From the NCBI GenBank assembly GCA_040882845.1, contig JBBEAM010000009.1:310001-374000 (forward strand): a stretch of 64,000 nt of DNA, written 5' to 3'. Within the stretch, counting starts at the first letter, position 1. Each line of letters begins with the position of its first letter. Origin of the DNA: JBBEAM01 sp040882845 (GTDB lineage Bacteria; Pseudomonadota; Alphaproteobacteria; Kiloniellales; DSM-21159). A program made the position numbers and the translations under genes. This document shows positions 16,249-26,033 of the stretch, in pieces. A model generated the notes under the pieces. It saw only the letters and a list, made by a program, of their open reading frames with translations. It ran no database searches and was not told where the DNA came from.

Positions 16249-17027
16249 ACCGGCTTGACCGCGCGGTAGCGCCCAGGACGGAGCTCGCGCTTTTCCAGAA
16301 CCACCAGCATGGCGCGCCAGTTCTCTATGAAGTGATCGGTCTGCTCGGGGCCGATCAGCTCCAGCATGCGCGGCTTCAACGGCCCCTTCAGGGCCGCGTA
16401 CTCCTCTCGGCAGCGATCCCGGTACCAGCCGCCGTCGTCCTCCAGCTCGATAGCCGCGAAACCGGCTTCGGAAAGCAGCGCGCCATGACGCTCCAGGGTT
16501 TCCATGGCGTAGGTCAGCCCCTCGAGCTTGAACCAGTACCTCATGTCGTCGCTATAGGCTTCGGGCCCGCGCATCCAGTCGTAGACCATGAAAGCGCCGC
16601 CGGGGCACAGCACCCGGTAGACCTCGGCGAAACCGCCGGCCTTGTCGGCGATCTGGGTGAAGGCGCCGGAGCTATAGACCGCATCGAAGGAGCCGTCTGG
16701 AAACTCCAGCTGCCCGGCCTCGACGACCTTGAAGGAGACGCGGTCGGACAGGCCGGCCTCGGCGACGTAGCCTCTGGCCTTCTCGACCAGCGGCGGCTCG
16801 AGGTCGGTGCCGACCACCTCGGCGCCGCAATCGCGGGCCAGCACGATGTCGCCGCCGCCGATGCCCGAACCGATGTCCAGCACGCGCTTGCCCGCGAGAT
16901 CGAAGCCGCCGACGGTCTCCTTCACCAGCGCGGCGCCGCCCGGCGCGAGAAAGCCCTCGCCCCAGATCAGCTCCAGCATGGCGACCATGGAGTCGTGATA
17001 TTCGTCGCTATGTGCGTCTGCGGGCAT
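16245..17027 (-). CDS. SAM-dependent methyltransferase (phosphoethanolamine/sarcosine N-methyltransferase-like)
   Basis: A 260-residue class I methyltransferase. Motif I is RVLDIGSGIGGGD at about residue 48-60, and the acidic cofactor residue follows in GTDLEPP. The C-terminal segment ending in IENWRAMLVVLEKRELRPGRY resembles phosphoethanolamine and glycine/sarcosine/dimethylglycine N-methyltransferases. Together with the amine-degrading neighbours this suggests N-methylation of a small amine, but it may equally act on another substrate. The gene runs in the same direction as the cupin and PuuB-like genes that follow it in coordinate order. Confidence 0.78.
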   Translation of the reverse strand: MPADAHSDEYHDSMVAMLELIWGEGFLAPGGAALVKETVGGFDLAGKRVLDIGSGIGGGDIVLARDCGAEVVGTDLEPPLVEKARGYVAEAGLSDRVSFKVVEAGQLEFPDGSFDAVYSSGAFTQIADKAGGFAEVYRVLCPGGAFMVYDWMRGPEAYSDDMRYWFKLEGLTYAMETLERHGALLSEAGFAAIELEDDGGWYRDRCREEYAALKGPLKPRMLELIGPEQTDHFIENWRAMLVVLEKRELRPGRYRAVKPV

Positions 17028-17039
17028 GCGCGGCCTCGC

Positions 17040-17396
17040 TCAGTCTTCGTCCGCTTCGGGCTTGCCCCATTCGCAAACGAAGAGCATGCAGCCCTTTTCC
17101 GTGCGGGAATTGTGATAGGTCCCCGGCTGATAGGAGACGAAGTCGCCAGGGCCGAGCACGGTCCCGTCGGATTCGATCAGGTCGCCGTCGATCACCAGGA
17201 AATCCTCCACCCCGTCATGCTCGTGCGGAATGGTGACGGCGCCGGGGTCCATGCGCATCAGATAGCAGCCGTTGCCGCTCTTGCGGCTGTAGCTCAACTC
17301 CAGCAGCGACATCTCGTCCTGCACGGGCCCATCGAGGTCGTAGGGCCCGAAGACGGTTTCGCTCATGCGGACGATTTTGCGTTGATCCGGCTTCAT
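17040..17396 (-). CDS. Cupin-domain protein
   Basis: A 118-residue single-domain cupin. Metal ligands fit the two cupin motifs: PHEHDGVEDFLVIDG at about residue 57-71 (His, His, Glu) and PGTYHNS at about 90-96 (His). The fold resembles ChrR-like and quercetinase-like small cupins. It lies 12 bases before the methyltransferase gene in the same direction. It is either a small metalloenzyme or a binding protein for a pathway intermediate; an in-frame ATG 30 bases in (MSETVF) is an alternative start. Confidence 0.8.
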   Translation of the reverse strand: MKPDQRKIVRMSETVFGPYDLDGPVQDEMSLLELSYSRKSGNGCYLMRMDPGAVTIPHEHDGVEDFLVIDGDLIESDGTVLGPGDFVSYQPGTYHNSRTEKGCMLFVCEWGKPEADED

Positions 17397-17463
17397 CAGC
17401 TTAGAGTTACCATCCCGCGCCGGTCAGTCAAACGGACAAGCGTGCGCCACTGGCTCGCGGCGG

Positions 17464-18813
17464 TCACCTTGCGTCCTGGAAGCGGTAGTAGAGATAGGCG
17501 GCGCGCAGACCCCAGAGCCGCTGCCCGCCGCCGGGAAAGCGCCCGCTCTGCCCGGCCATGACCGCCGGCAGCGCCGCCTCGCCGGAGTTGCTGGCGGCGA
17601 TCATCCAGGCCAGCTTGCGGCCAACCCAGGGTGCCGTGTTCACGCCATTGGCGTGATAGCCGTAGCCGAAGTAGACGCTGGGATCCTCCTCCAGCTGGCC
17701 GACCGCCGGGGTCAGCTTCGGCGTCAGGCAGACCAGTCCGCGCCAGAAATGGCTGAATTCTATGTCTTTCCAGGCCGGGAAGACCTCGCCGAAACGGCGC
17801 TCCAGCCAGGCACGGAATCGCGCGCCGTCTTGCGGCCGCCCTGTGGTATCGCCGCGCGCGCCGAAGAGGATGCGGTCGTCCGGCAGCCGGCGGTAGTAGA
17901 ACAGCAGAGTCCGTGTGTTGCAGATCGGCGAGCGGGCCTTGAAGCCCTGGGCAGCCAGCTCGTCTTCGCTCAGCGGCCGGGTGGTCAGGATGTTGGACAG
18001 CGCCGGCATAAAACGGGAGTCGAAGGCGGGATGCAGGCCGTCGCGGGAAAAGCCGTTGGTCGCCAGCACCACCTTGTCGGCGCGCAGCCTGGCGCCGCTC
18101 TCGGTGGTGAGGACATGCCTGCCCTTCTCCTTGCGCCAGCCGACCACCTTGCTGTGCCCGTGCAGCCTGGCGCCGCGCCGCGCCGCCGCGGCGCCGAGGC
18201 CGCGCGCGAACTTCAGCGGGTGCAGGGCGAAACCGGCATCGACATGCAGGGCGCCGAACTGCTCCGTCGACTCGTGGCCAATCTCCAGAAACTCCTCGCG
18301 GGAATAGAGCCTGGTCTTGATTCCGAAGAACTCGCTCAGCTCTTGGCCGTGCGCGCGCAGCTCCGGAAGGCGGTTGGGGGCGTGCGCCACGTCGAAGTTA
18401 CCCGCGCCGACCTTGTCGCAGTCGATTTCCTCGTCAGCGATCAGCGCGGCATCGAGCGCGGCGCCCTCGAGCTGCGCCGCCCAGAAGGCCTTGGTCTCCT
18501 CCAGGCCATAGCGCTTGATCATCTTCCCGATGGAAAGCTTGGTCGCGGCGAAGCAGACGAAGCCGCCGTTGCGTCCCGAAGCGCCCCAGCCGACATGCCC
18601 CGCCTCCAGCAGCCGCACGTCGACGCCGTGGTCCTTGGCCAGGTGCAATGCCGCGGAGACGCCGGTGTAGCCGCCGCCGATCACCGCCACCTCGCAACTC
18701 TCCTCGCCGGTGAGCGGCGTCTCGTCGAAGTCGGGCGGCGGCGCCGAGGCCTCCCAGTAGCTCGGCACCGGCTGGGAATCGTCGTAGATCTCGGGGTGAT
18801 AGAGCGTCTTCAT
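17464..18813 (-). CDS. FAD-dependent amine oxidoreductase, PuuB/OrdL-like
   Basis: A 449-residue DAO-family flavoprotein. The Rossmann motif is VAVIGGGYTGVSAALHLA at about residue 42-59, followed by the family's GWGASGRNGGFVC at about 74-86, which is typical of gamma-glutamylputrescine oxidase PuuB and related enzymes. The N-terminal YWEAS segment is also typical. It would oxidise an (acylated) amine to an aldehyde plus ammonia. It overlaps the upstream enoyl-CoA hydratase gene by 4 bases (ATGA), so the two are translationally coupled. Confidence 0.88.
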   Translation of the reverse strand: MKTLYHPEIYDDSQPVPSYWEASAPPPDFDETPLTGEESCEVAVIGGGYTGVSAALHLAKDHGVDVRLLEAGHVGWGASGRNGGFVCFAATKLSIGKMIKRYGLEETKAFWAAQLEGAALDAALIADEEIDCDKVGAGNFDVAHAPNRLPELRAHGQELSEFFGIKTRLYSREEFLEIGHESTEQFGALHVDAGFALHPLKFARGLGAAAARRGARLHGHSKVVGWRKEKGRHVLTTESGARLRADKVVLATNGFSRDGLHPAFDSRFMPALSNILTTRPLSEDELAAQGFKARSPICNTRTLLFYYRRLPDDRILFGARGDTTGRPQDGARFRAWLERRFGEVFPAWKDIEFSHFWRGLVCLTPKLTPAVGQLEEDPSVYFGYGYHANGVNTAPWVGRKLAWMIAASNSGEAALPAVMAGQSGRFPGGGQRLWGLRAAYLYYRFQDAR

Positions 18814-19619
18814 TGGTCCAGACCGTATTTCCGCCGGCGCCAGGCAATCGCCGCCTTGTGGCCGTGCTCGGCGGCCAGGGCGTCGAACTCCCGCGATTCC
18901 TCGGTCTCGACGATTTCCGCCTGGACGTCAAGCTCCAGCGCCTCCTTGAGTCCGGCGGAGAAGCCCATGGCCTCGTAAGCCCGGTTGATCGCCTGCTTGG
19001 TCAGCTTGACCGCCGTGGGGTCGTTGGCGGCGACGCTGCGCGCCATCAGCAACGCCGCTTGCAGCTGCTCGCCGTCGGGGACGACGCGGTTGATCAGCCC
19101 CAGCTCCAAGGCCCGCGCGGCGCTCACCCGGTCGTCGCCGGTCAGCAGCAGCTCCTTGGCCGCCTTGGCGCCGGTGATCCAGGGCAGGAGCAGGGCGACG
19201 ATGCCGCTGCCGAATTTCACCTCGGGCCAGCCCAGGCGCGTGCTCTCGGCGGCCACCGCCAGATCGCAGGCGATGGCGATCTCGCAGGCCGAGCCGAGGC
19301 AGTAGCCGTGCAGCGCCGCGACGGTCACCTTGGGCGAATGCCAGAACCGCAGGATGATGTCGAAGTCGTGCTGCAACTCGGCGCGGGCGCTTTCCTCGCT
19401 CGACCAGTCGCCGCCGCCGAGGTCGAAGCCGGCGGAAAAGGCGCGGCCTTCGCCGTGGAGCACGATGGCGCGCACCGCGTCGCTCGCTTCCGCCTGATCG
19501 AGCGCGGCGTGCAGCTCGTCGATCATCGCCGCATTGACGGCGTTGAGCTTGTCCGGGCGGTTCAGCGCGATGATGCCGAGCCCGCCGTCCTCGGCATAGC
19601 GGATGGTCGCGAAGTCCAA
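18810..19619 (-). CDS. Enoyl-CoA hydratase/isomerase
   Basis: A 269-residue crotonase-fold protein. The oxyanion-hole segments are GRAFSAGFDLGGG at about residue 58-70 and LHGYCLGSACEIAIACDLA at about 103-121. Glu residues matching the two catalytic acids of classical hydratases are present in WPEVKFG and in AAKELLLTGD, so hydratase activity is likely. It is coupled to the PuuB-like gene and follows the SpuC-like aminotransferase, which links amine oxidation with CoA-thioester chemistry. Confidence 0.88.
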   Translation of the reverse strand: MDFATIRYAEDGGLGIIALNRPDKLNAVNAAMIDELHAALDQAEASDAVRAIVLHGEGRAFSAGFDLGGGDWSSEESARAELQHDFDIILRFWHSPKVTVAALHGYCLGSACEIAIACDLAVAAESTRLGWPEVKFGSGIVALLLPWITGAKAAKELLLTGDDRVSAARALELGLINRVVPDGEQLQAALLMARSVAANDPTAVKLTKQAINRAYEAMGFSAGLKEALELDVQAEIVETEESREFDALAAEHGHKAAIAWRRRKYGLDQ

Positions 19620-19640
19620 GGCTATCTCACCCCTTCCATC

Positions 19641-21059
19641 TCACCCCTTCCACAGGCCTTCCCTGCGCACGTCCTCCTGGGCCCTGGTAATTCCCTCGCG
19701 CAGGAGCTCGACCAGGCGGTCGATCTGCGGCTTGGTGATCACCAGCGGCGGCGACATCACGCACATGTTGATCAGCGGCCGCACGATCAGGCCCAGCGCC
19801 TGGCAGTGCTCGTCGATGCGGGTGCCGATCTCGTAGTCGAGTTGCAGCGCCTCCTTGCTGTCCCGGCCGATGACGCATTCGACGCAGGCCATCAGGCCCA
19901 TGCCGCGCACGTCTCCGACGATGGGAATGTCGTGCAGTTCCTGCAGGCGCTCCTGAAAATAGGGGCCGACCTCGCGGACATGCTCGAGCAGTCCGTCGCG
20001 CTCGATGATTTCGATGTTCTTCAGCGCCGCGGCGGCGGAGACCGGATGTCCCGAATAGGTGAAGCCGTTCGAAAACACGGCGCCGGTATCGTCTTCCGCC
20101 CGCACCGCATCCATCAGGCGGTCGGAGATCAGCACCGCGCCCATCGGCACGTAACCGGAGGTCAGCCCCTTGGCGATGGTGATGATGTCGGGGACCATGT
20201 CGAAAACCGCCTCCGAGGCGAACCAGTGGCCGAGCCGGCCGAAGGCCGTCACCACCTCGTCGGCGATGTACAGCACGTCGTGTTTCCTGCAGACCTGCCA
20301 GCACTTCCTGTGATAGCCGGGCGGCGGCACGATCACCCCGCCGGAGGCCATGATCGGCTCGGCAATGAAGGCGGCGACCTTGTCCGGCCCCAGCTCGAGA
20401 ATCTTGTTCTCAAGGTCCGCGACCTTCTCGGCACAGAAGTCCTCGACGCTCATCCCGTCGGGCCGGCGGTAGGGATTGGGCGAGGGCAGGTGGTGGACGA
20501 AGCCGCGCTCGAAATCGAGATAGCTCTTGTCCCGCTCCTTGCCGGAGCAGGAGGCCGCCAGGTAGGTCGAGCCGTGGTAGGCGTTGGCCCGCGAGATGAT
20601 GTGCTTCTTCTCCGGGCGGCCCAGGTAGTTGTTGAAGAACATGACAAAGCGCAGGGCGGAGTCCACCGCCGTCGAGCCGCCGGTGGTGAAGAAGACGTTG
20701 TTGAGATCGCTCGGCGCCAGCTCCGCCAGCTTCGAGCCGAGATTGGCCGAGGGCAGATTGGCCAGGCTCCAGGGGCTGTAGTAGGCCATCTGCCGGGCCT
20801 GATCGGCCATGGCGTCGGCGATCTCCTCGCTGCGGTGGCCGACGTTGACGCACCACATGCCGCCGGGGCCGTCGATCAGCTGATTGCCCTCGGTGTCGTA
20901 GACGAAGATACCTTCGGAGTGGCCGATGACGGTGCGCTCCCAGGTGCCGATCTGATTCAGATCCTCCCAGGGATGCACGACGTGACGCAGCTTTTCCTGG
21001 ATGTCGTCACTGCCGTTCCCGGGATTGCTCCCGGTCGCGCTGTCGCTCTTGCTTTTCAT
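19641..21059 (-). CDS. Class III aminotransferase, putrescine/polyamine:pyruvate type (SpuC-like)
   Basis: A 472-residue PLP enzyme of the omega-transaminase group. The cofactor lysine is in IAKGLTSGYVPMGAV at about residue 290-304. The substrate-side segment VHPWEDLNQIGT near the N-terminus is characteristic of SpuC and related putrescine, spermidine or taurine-type transaminases. It would transfer a terminal amino group to pyruvate and yield an aldehyde for the PuuC-like dehydrogenase. It starts 67 bases from the divergent amine oxidase gene, so both may share a promoter region. Confidence 0.88.
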   Translation of the reverse strand: MKSKSDSATGSNPGNGSDDIQEKLRHVVHPWEDLNQIGTWERTVIGHSEGIFVYDTEGNQLIDGPGGMWCVNVGHRSEEIADAMADQARQMAYYSPWSLANLPSANLGSKLAELAPSDLNNVFFTTGGSTAVDSALRFVMFFNNYLGRPEKKHIISRANAYHGSTYLAASCSGKERDKSYLDFERGFVHHLPSPNPYRRPDGMSVEDFCAEKVADLENKILELGPDKVAAFIAEPIMASGGVIVPPPGYHRKCWQVCRKHDVLYIADEVVTAFGRLGHWFASEAVFDMVPDIITIAKGLTSGYVPMGAVLISDRLMDAVRAEDDTGAVFSNGFTYSGHPVSAAAALKNIEIIERDGLLEHVREVGPYFQERLQELHDIPIVGDVRGMGLMACVECVIGRDSKEALQLDYEIGTRIDEHCQALGLIVRPLINMCVMSPPLVITKPQIDRLVELLREGITRAQEDVRREGLWKG

Positions 21060-21126
21060 CGGTTATCCTCGCTTTCTCGCATTCATTCCTGGGCGTTCCA
21101 GCCCGATTTCCCCCGAGGTCTTTTCC

Positions 21127-22374
21127 ATGCCTGCCCTGCCTCTGAACCCCGACGTTGTCGTTGTCGGCGCCGGCGCCGCCGGCCTGGCTGCCGGACGCCG
21201 CCTAATGGAAGCCGGCCGCGAAGCGATCGTGGTCGAAGCGGCGGCGCAGGTCGGCGGACGCTGCATCACCGATACGGCGACCTTCCCGATCCCCTTCGAC
21301 CGGGGAGGGTCCTGGCTGCACTGCGCCACGGCCAATCCGCTGACCCCGATCGCCCGGGGGCTGGGCCTGACCATCGTCGAGGACCAGCACATCCCGCGCC
21401 TGGTTCACGCCGACGGCCGCCTGCTGTCGGCGCGGGAGATCGCCGACTACATCGCCTACAACGACCGGGTCTATGCGCTGCTGCAGGAAGCCGGAGACGC
21501 CGGGCAGGATGTCGCCGGCAGCAGCCTGTTGCCGCAAAGCCCCTACCGTCACTGCGCAGAAACGGTGCTGTCCTGGATCCACAGTATCGACCCCGACGGC
21601 CTCTCGACCCTCGACTACAGCCGCTTCGTCAAGGCCGAGGGGGAGTGGCTGCTGCGCGAGGGGCTGGGCACGGCGATCGCCCGCCACGGCGCCGAGGTGC
21701 CGGTCGCCCTTTCCACCGCGGTCACCGAGATCGACCTGACCGGCGCCACGCCGCGCGTCGTCACGGACCACGGCGCGATCGAGACCAAAGCCGTGATCGT
21801 CACGGTTTCGACCGGGGTGCTTGGCGCCGGGCAGATCCGCTTTACGCCGGAGCTGCCGGATCGCAAGCGCCAGGCCATCGCCGACCTGCCCTGCGGCGTG
21901 CTCAACAAGACCGCGCTGCTGTTCGACGGCGGCCTGCCCGACGCCGGCCCCGACGACCGCTACAGCTACTTCCCGGCCGCCGGACAGGGCATGGGCGTGC
22001 GGGCCAACTACCTGGGCAGCGACCTCGCGATCTGCTTTACCGGCGGCGGCTTCGGCATCGCCCTGGAGGAAGCCGGGCCCGGTACGGCCACCGACTTCGC
22101 GCTGGAGGGTCTGACCGCCGCCTTCGGCAGCGAGGTCCGCAAGCGCCTGATCAAGAGCGACGAGACCCGCTGGTGGACCAATCCGCTGACCCGCGGCGCC
22201 TACAGCGGTGCCAGGCCGGGCCGGGCCGACGCGCGCTTCACGCTCGCCGAGCCGCTCGAGGGCCGGCTGTTCTTCGCCGGCGAGGCGACGATTCCCGAGT
22301 GGACGGCCACCGTCGCCGGCGCCCACCTTTCGGGCATCCGCGCCGCCGAGGAAGCTCTCGCCGAACTGGTCTGA
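21127..22374 (+). CDS. Flavin monoamine/polyamine oxidase
   Basis: A 415-residue amino-oxidase-family flavoprotein. The FAD motif VVVVGAGAAGLAAGRRLMEA is at about residue 9-28 and is followed by VGGRCITD. The C-terminal FAD-binding signature FFAGEATIPEWTATVAGAH at about 380-398 matches polyamine oxidases and monoamine oxidases. No signal peptide is present, so it works in the cytoplasm. Divergent from the SpuC-like gene and convergent with the PuuC-like gene, it sits in the middle of the amine region. Confidence 0.87.
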   Translation: MPALPLNPDVVVVGAGAAGLAAGRRLMEAGREAIVVEAAAQVGGRCITDTATFPIPFDRGGSWLHCATANPLTPIARGLGLTIVEDQHIPRLVHADGRLLSAREIADYIAYNDRVYALLQEAGDAGQDVAGSSLLPQSPYRHCAETVLSWIHSIDPDGLSTLDYSRFVKAEGEWLLREGLGTAIARHGAEVPVALSTAVTEIDLTGATPRVVTDHGAIETKAVIVTVSTGVLGAGQIRFTPELPDRKRQAIADLPCGVLNKTALLFDGGLPDAGPDDRYSYFPAAGQGMGVRANYLGSDLAICFTGGGFGIALEEAGPGTATDFALEGLTAAFGSEVRKRLIKSDETRWWTNPLTRGAYSGARPGRADARFTLAEPLEGRLFFAGEATIPEWTATVAGAHLSGIRAAEEALAELV

Positions 22375-22401
22375 TCTCTCCCGCGCCAGGCAAGCCATGT
22401 C

Positions 22402-23916
22402 CTAGCCCAGCCGAATCCAGGCGGACTTCGACTGGGTATAGCTGAGCAGGCTCTCGAAGCACTTGTCCTTGGCGTTGCCGGACTGCTTGTAGCCGCCGAA
22501 GGGCTGAGTCATGTCGCCCTCGTCGAAGCAGTTGACCCAGATTACCCCGGCCTCGATCTCGCGGATCAGGCGGTGCGCCGTCGAGAGGTCGCTGGTCCAG
22601 ACGCCGGCGGCGAGGCCGTAGATGGTGTCGTTGGCGATCTCGATGGCGTTCTCCAGGCCGTCGACCTCGATCAGCGAGGCGACCGGGCCGAAGATCTCCT
22701 CCTGGGCGATCTTCATCTTGTTGTTCACCCCGGTGAACAGCGTGGGATTGACGTAGGCGCCGGCCGAGAGGTCCTGGGGCACGTCGCCGCCGAACTCCAG
22801 TTTCGCACCCTCCGACTTGCCGGCCTCGATCAACCCGAGTACCCGGGTCTGCGCCTCCTTGGTGACCAGCGGCCCCATGGTGGTGTCGGGATCGAGGGGG
22901 TCGCCCGGCGCGTAGGCCGTCTTGCCTTTCTCGATGAACTTGCCGATGAAGTCCTGGGCGATCTTCTTGTCGACCAGCAGCCGCGAGCCGGCATTGCAGA
23001 CCTCGCCCATATTGGCGTAGATGCCGTTGTAGGCGCCCTCCACGGCGCGATCGATATCGGCGATGTCGCCCATGAAGACCTGCGGCGTCTTGCCGCCGCA
23101 TTCCAGACTCACCTTCTTCATGTTCGACTGACCGCTGTACTGCAGGATCAGCTTGCCGACCTCGGTCGAGCCGGTGAAGGTCACCTTGGCGACGTCGTTG
23201 TGCAGCGCCAGCGCCTTGCCCGCGGTCTCGCCGTAGCCGTTGACCACGTTGAAGACGCCCGGGGGACCGCCGGCCTCGACGAAGAGCTCGGCCATGCGAA
23301 TGCAGGACAGCGGCGACTGCTCGGCGGGCTTCAGCACCACGGAGTTTCCGGCGGCCAGGGCGGGCGCGACCTTCCAGGTCGCCATCAGCAGGGGATAGTT
23401 CCAGGGCGATATCGCGCCAACCACGCCGAGCGGTTCGCGCAGGATGTAGTGCAGCACGTCGGCCTCGGTCGCGGTCACCGCGCCCTCGACCTTGTCGATG
23501 CACTCGGCGAACCACCAGAAGGTCTCGCAGACCGCCGGCAGGTCGATGCCGATCACGTCGGAGATCGGCTTACCCATGTCGAGGGTCTCGAGCACCGCCA
23601 GCGCCGCGGCATGCTCCTCCAGCACCTCGGAAAAGCGGTAGAGCACCGCCATGCGCTCGCGCGGCGCCATCTTTGCCCAGACACCGGAGCGGTAGGCCCG
23701 CTTCGCCGCCTGCACCGCAATGTCGATATCCTCGGCCGTCCCCTCGGACATCTCGGCGATCACCTCGCCGTTGGCGGGATTGATCGTGGCAAAGCGCCCG
23801 CCGGCCTTGGCGTCGACATAGGCGCCGTCGATGAACAGGCGGGTCTCCGGCTTGGCCGCTTCGGCCAGGGAATGCCACTTGGCCCTGTCGTAGCCGGTGA
23901 GGGTGTCGAAATCCAT
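22402..23916 (-). CDS. Aldehyde dehydrogenase, PuuC/BetB-like
   Basis: A 504-residue NAD(P)-dependent aldehyde dehydrogenase. The general base Glu lies in VSLECGGKTP at about residue 268-277 (Cys replaces the usual Leu of LELGGK). The catalytic Cys lies in GEVCNAGSRLL at about 306-316. Length and N-terminal layout match gamma-glutamyl-aminobutyraldehyde or aminoaldehyde dehydrogenases. It would oxidise the aldehydes made by the PuuB-, SpuC- or amine-oxidase-type enzymes next to it. It starts 12 bases after the acyl-CoA synthetase stop and so belongs to the same unit. Confidence 0.9.
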   Translation of the reverse strand: MDFDTLTGYDRAKWHSLAEAAKPETRLFIDGAYVDAKAGGRFATINPANGEVIAEMSEGTAEDIDIAVQAAKRAYRSGVWAKMAPRERMAVLYRFSEVLEEHAAALAVLETLDMGKPISDVIGIDLPAVCETFWWFAECIDKVEGAVTATEADVLHYILREPLGVVGAISPWNYPLLMATWKVAPALAAGNSVVLKPAEQSPLSCIRMAELFVEAGGPPGVFNVVNGYGETAGKALALHNDVAKVTFTGSTEVGKLILQYSGQSNMKKVSLECGGKTPQVFMGDIADIDRAVEGAYNGIYANMGEVCNAGSRLLVDKKIAQDFIGKFIEKGKTAYAPGDPLDPDTTMGPLVTKEAQTRVLGLIEAGKSEGAKLEFGGDVPQDLSAGAYVNPTLFTGVNNKMKIAQEEIFGPVASLIEVDGLENAIEIANDTIYGLAAGVWTSDLSTAHRLIREIEAGVIWVNCFDEGDMTQPFGGYKQSGNAKDKCFESLLSYTQSKSAWIRLG

Positions 23917-23928
23917 TTTGCTTCTCCT

Positions 23929-26019
23929 CTATGCAGAATCCTGGGCACGCAGCACGACCGCATCGACGGCGACACAGCCGTCGCTGCGCAGGATGATCGG
24001 GTTGACGTCGATCTCGCTGACGAGATCGCCGAGGCCGGCGGCCAGCACGGAAAGCCGGGCCGCCGCCTCGCAGAAAGCTTCAATGTCGCAGGCCGGCGCG
24101 CCGCGCAGGCCGTCGAGCAGGCGGCGCATCTTCAGCCGGTCGAGCGCCCGCCGCGCCACCGCGGCGTCGAAGGGCGGACGCAACAGCGTAACATCGCGCA
24201 GCAGCTCGGCGTGAATCCCGCCGATCCCCAACAACACCGTGGGGCCGAACTGCGCGTCGGTCTTGACGCCGAGGATCATCTCGACGCCGCCGCCCTCGAC
24301 CATCGGCGCCACCAGCACCCGTTCGCCGAGCCGCAGCGCCATCTCCTGATAAGCCTCGGTAACGGCTTCGCTGCTCAACAGACCGAGGCGCACGCCATCC
24401 ACGTCGGACTTGTGCAGCACGCCGGGCATCGCGGTCTTCAGCACCACGGGGAAGCAGAGCTGTCCCAGGGCTTCGCCCAGGCTCTCCAGGCTTTCGGCGA
24501 CCAGCGCCGGGACTGTCGGAATGCCAAAGTCGGCGAGCAGCCGCAGCCCCTCTGCCTCGTCCAGCGCCGCGCCAACCGAGAGCCGGTGGCGCCAGCCGGC
24601 AACGATCTCTTCCGGCACTTCTGGCGGCAGCATCGGCGGCAGGGTGCGGAAATCGCGGTAGGCGAAGGCATGCCGCAGCGCCGAAAGGAACAGCGGAACG
24701 CCGTCGAGCACGGGGATGCCTTCGCGGGTCAGCTCCACCGCCAGCTCGGAAAAGCCGCTGCCCTGATGATTGGAGACGATGAAGACCGGCTTGCCGGTGG
24801 CCGCCTGGGCGGCACGGGCGAAGATCGGATACTCGCTGTGCACCTCGCCGCCCGGCGCGCGGTCTGCGACGATGGCACCGAGAGAAGTTCCCTCGTCCTC
24901 CATCATCGCCCGGAAGCAGTCGGTGAAGATGCCATAGTAGTCGTTGCCGGTCCCCCAGGCGTCGAGCGGATTGACCGCCGGCAGGCCCGGCTCGAGGCGA
25001 GCCTCCAGCTTGCTGACAGTGGCCGGAGAGAGCTCCGTACAGGGTACCCCGGCGTCCTCGGCAAGATCGATGAAGAGCTCGCGCTCGCCGCCGGAATCGT
25101 GGATCGCGGCCAGGCCGCCAGGGCCGACGGCGTTGGGCTGGGCCAGGACCATCAAGGTCATCGCCATCTCGTCGATGGAGTTCACCCGGATCACGCCGTA
25201 GCGCTCGAACAGCGCCTGGTAGGCGCCGTCGTCGCCGACCAGGGCGCCGCTGTGGCTGGTCGCCAAGGCCGCCGACTTGGCGCTGCGGCCGAGCTTCAGG
25301 GCCACCACGGGAATGCCCTTGGCCGAGGCCTTCTCCAAGGCCGCGGCGAAACCCTCGGGATCGCGCGCGGTCTCCATGAACAGCGCCGCCACCCGGGTTG
25401 TCGGCATTTCCAGGGCGAAGTCGAGGTAGTCGGCGAGCGTGGTCACCAGCTCCTGCCCCGGCGAGACCGCGAGGTTGTAGTCGATGCGCGCCTCTGAATC
25501 GACCAGGGCGCAGAACACCGAACCGGAATGGGTGATCAGGGCGACGTTGCCGGCGCGATGGTCGGGCCGGGTACGGAATCCGCAGCACCAGATCTTGTCG
25601 GCGAAGTTGTAGAAGCCCATGCCGTTCGCGCCGCAGAGGGCGACCCCCGCCTCCCTGGCGATCTCTGCGACCCTACGGGTCAGCGGTGGATCGCCGTCCT
25701 CGGGCAGATAGAGACTGGAATAGATCGTCGCCGCCTTGGCGCCGCGCGCGATGGCGGTCTTCAAGGTCTCCTCGACCGCTGAATTGGGCACCGCCAGAAC
25801 CACATGTTCTGCGGCCTCCGGCAGATCGCTAAGCGCGCCGTAGCAGGCGACCCCCTCGACCGCGTCGTAGCGGGGATTGATCGGATAGAGGCTGCCCGCG
25901 TAGCCGCCATGGACAAGCTGGCGGATCACTTCGTTGCCGACGGAGTTCGGGCGCGTCGAGGCGCCGACCACGGCGAGCGAGGTGGAGCGCAGGAGAGGAT
26001 CGAGACGATGCGGCAGCAT
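23929..26019 (-). CDS. ADP-forming acyl-CoA synthetase (acetate-CoA ligase family)
   Basis: A 696-residue fused protein. ATG 26017-26019 starts exactly at the CoA-binding domain (LAVVGASTRPNSVGNEVIRQ, about residues 14-33); the longer frame overlaps the upstream gene. A succinyl-CoA-ligase-like middle region follows, with an HDSGGERELF segment where the phospho-His loop is expected. A C-terminal ATP-grasp domain carries VVLKTAMPGVLHKSDVDGV at about 525-543. Such enzymes make acyl-CoA from an acid, ATP and CoA with release of ADP. Placed between a demethylase-like gene and an aldehyde dehydrogenase, it probably activates the acid formed by the latter. Confidence 0.85.
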   Translation of the reverse strand: MLPHRLDPLLRSTSLAVVGASTRPNSVGNEVIRQLVHGGYAGSLYPINPRYDAVEGVACYGALSDLPEAAEHVVLAVPNSAVEETLKTAIARGAKAATIYSSLYLPEDGDPPLTRRVAEIAREAGVALCGANGMGFYNFADKIWCCGFRTRPDHRAGNVALITHSGSVFCALVDSEARIDYNLAVSPGQELVTTLADYLDFALEMPTTRVAALFMETARDPEGFAAALEKASAKGIPVVALKLGRSAKSAALATSHSGALVGDDGAYQALFERYGVIRVNSIDEMAMTLMVLAQPNAVGPGGLAAIHDSGGERELFIDLAEDAGVPCTELSPATVSKLEARLEPGLPAVNPLDAWGTGNDYYGIFTDCFRAMMEDEGTSLGAIVADRAPGGEVHSEYPIFARAAQAATGKPVFIVSNHQGSGFSELAVELTREGIPVLDGVPLFLSALRHAFAYRDFRTLPPMLPPEVPEEIVAGWRHRLSVGAALDEAEGLRLLADFGIPTVPALVAESLESLGEALGQLCFPVVLKTAMPGVLHKSDVDGVRLGLLSSEAVTEAYQEMALRLGERVLVAPMVEGGGVEMILGVKTDAQFGPTVLLGIGGIHAELLRDVTLLRPPFDAAVARRALDRLKMRRLLDGLRGAPACDIEAFCEAAARLSVLAAGLGDLVSEIDVNPIILRSDGCVAVDAVVLRAQDSA

Positions 26020-26033
26020 GGCGCGGCTCCGGC

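Noticed and set aside
18813..22445. 1210-codon open frame on the plus strand
   Set aside because: It lies opposite or across well-supported enzyme genes (PuuB-like, enoyl-CoA hydratase, SpuC-like, amine oxidase) and its product is His/Arg/Gly/Pro-rich with no domain, as expected of the antisense of GC-biased codons.
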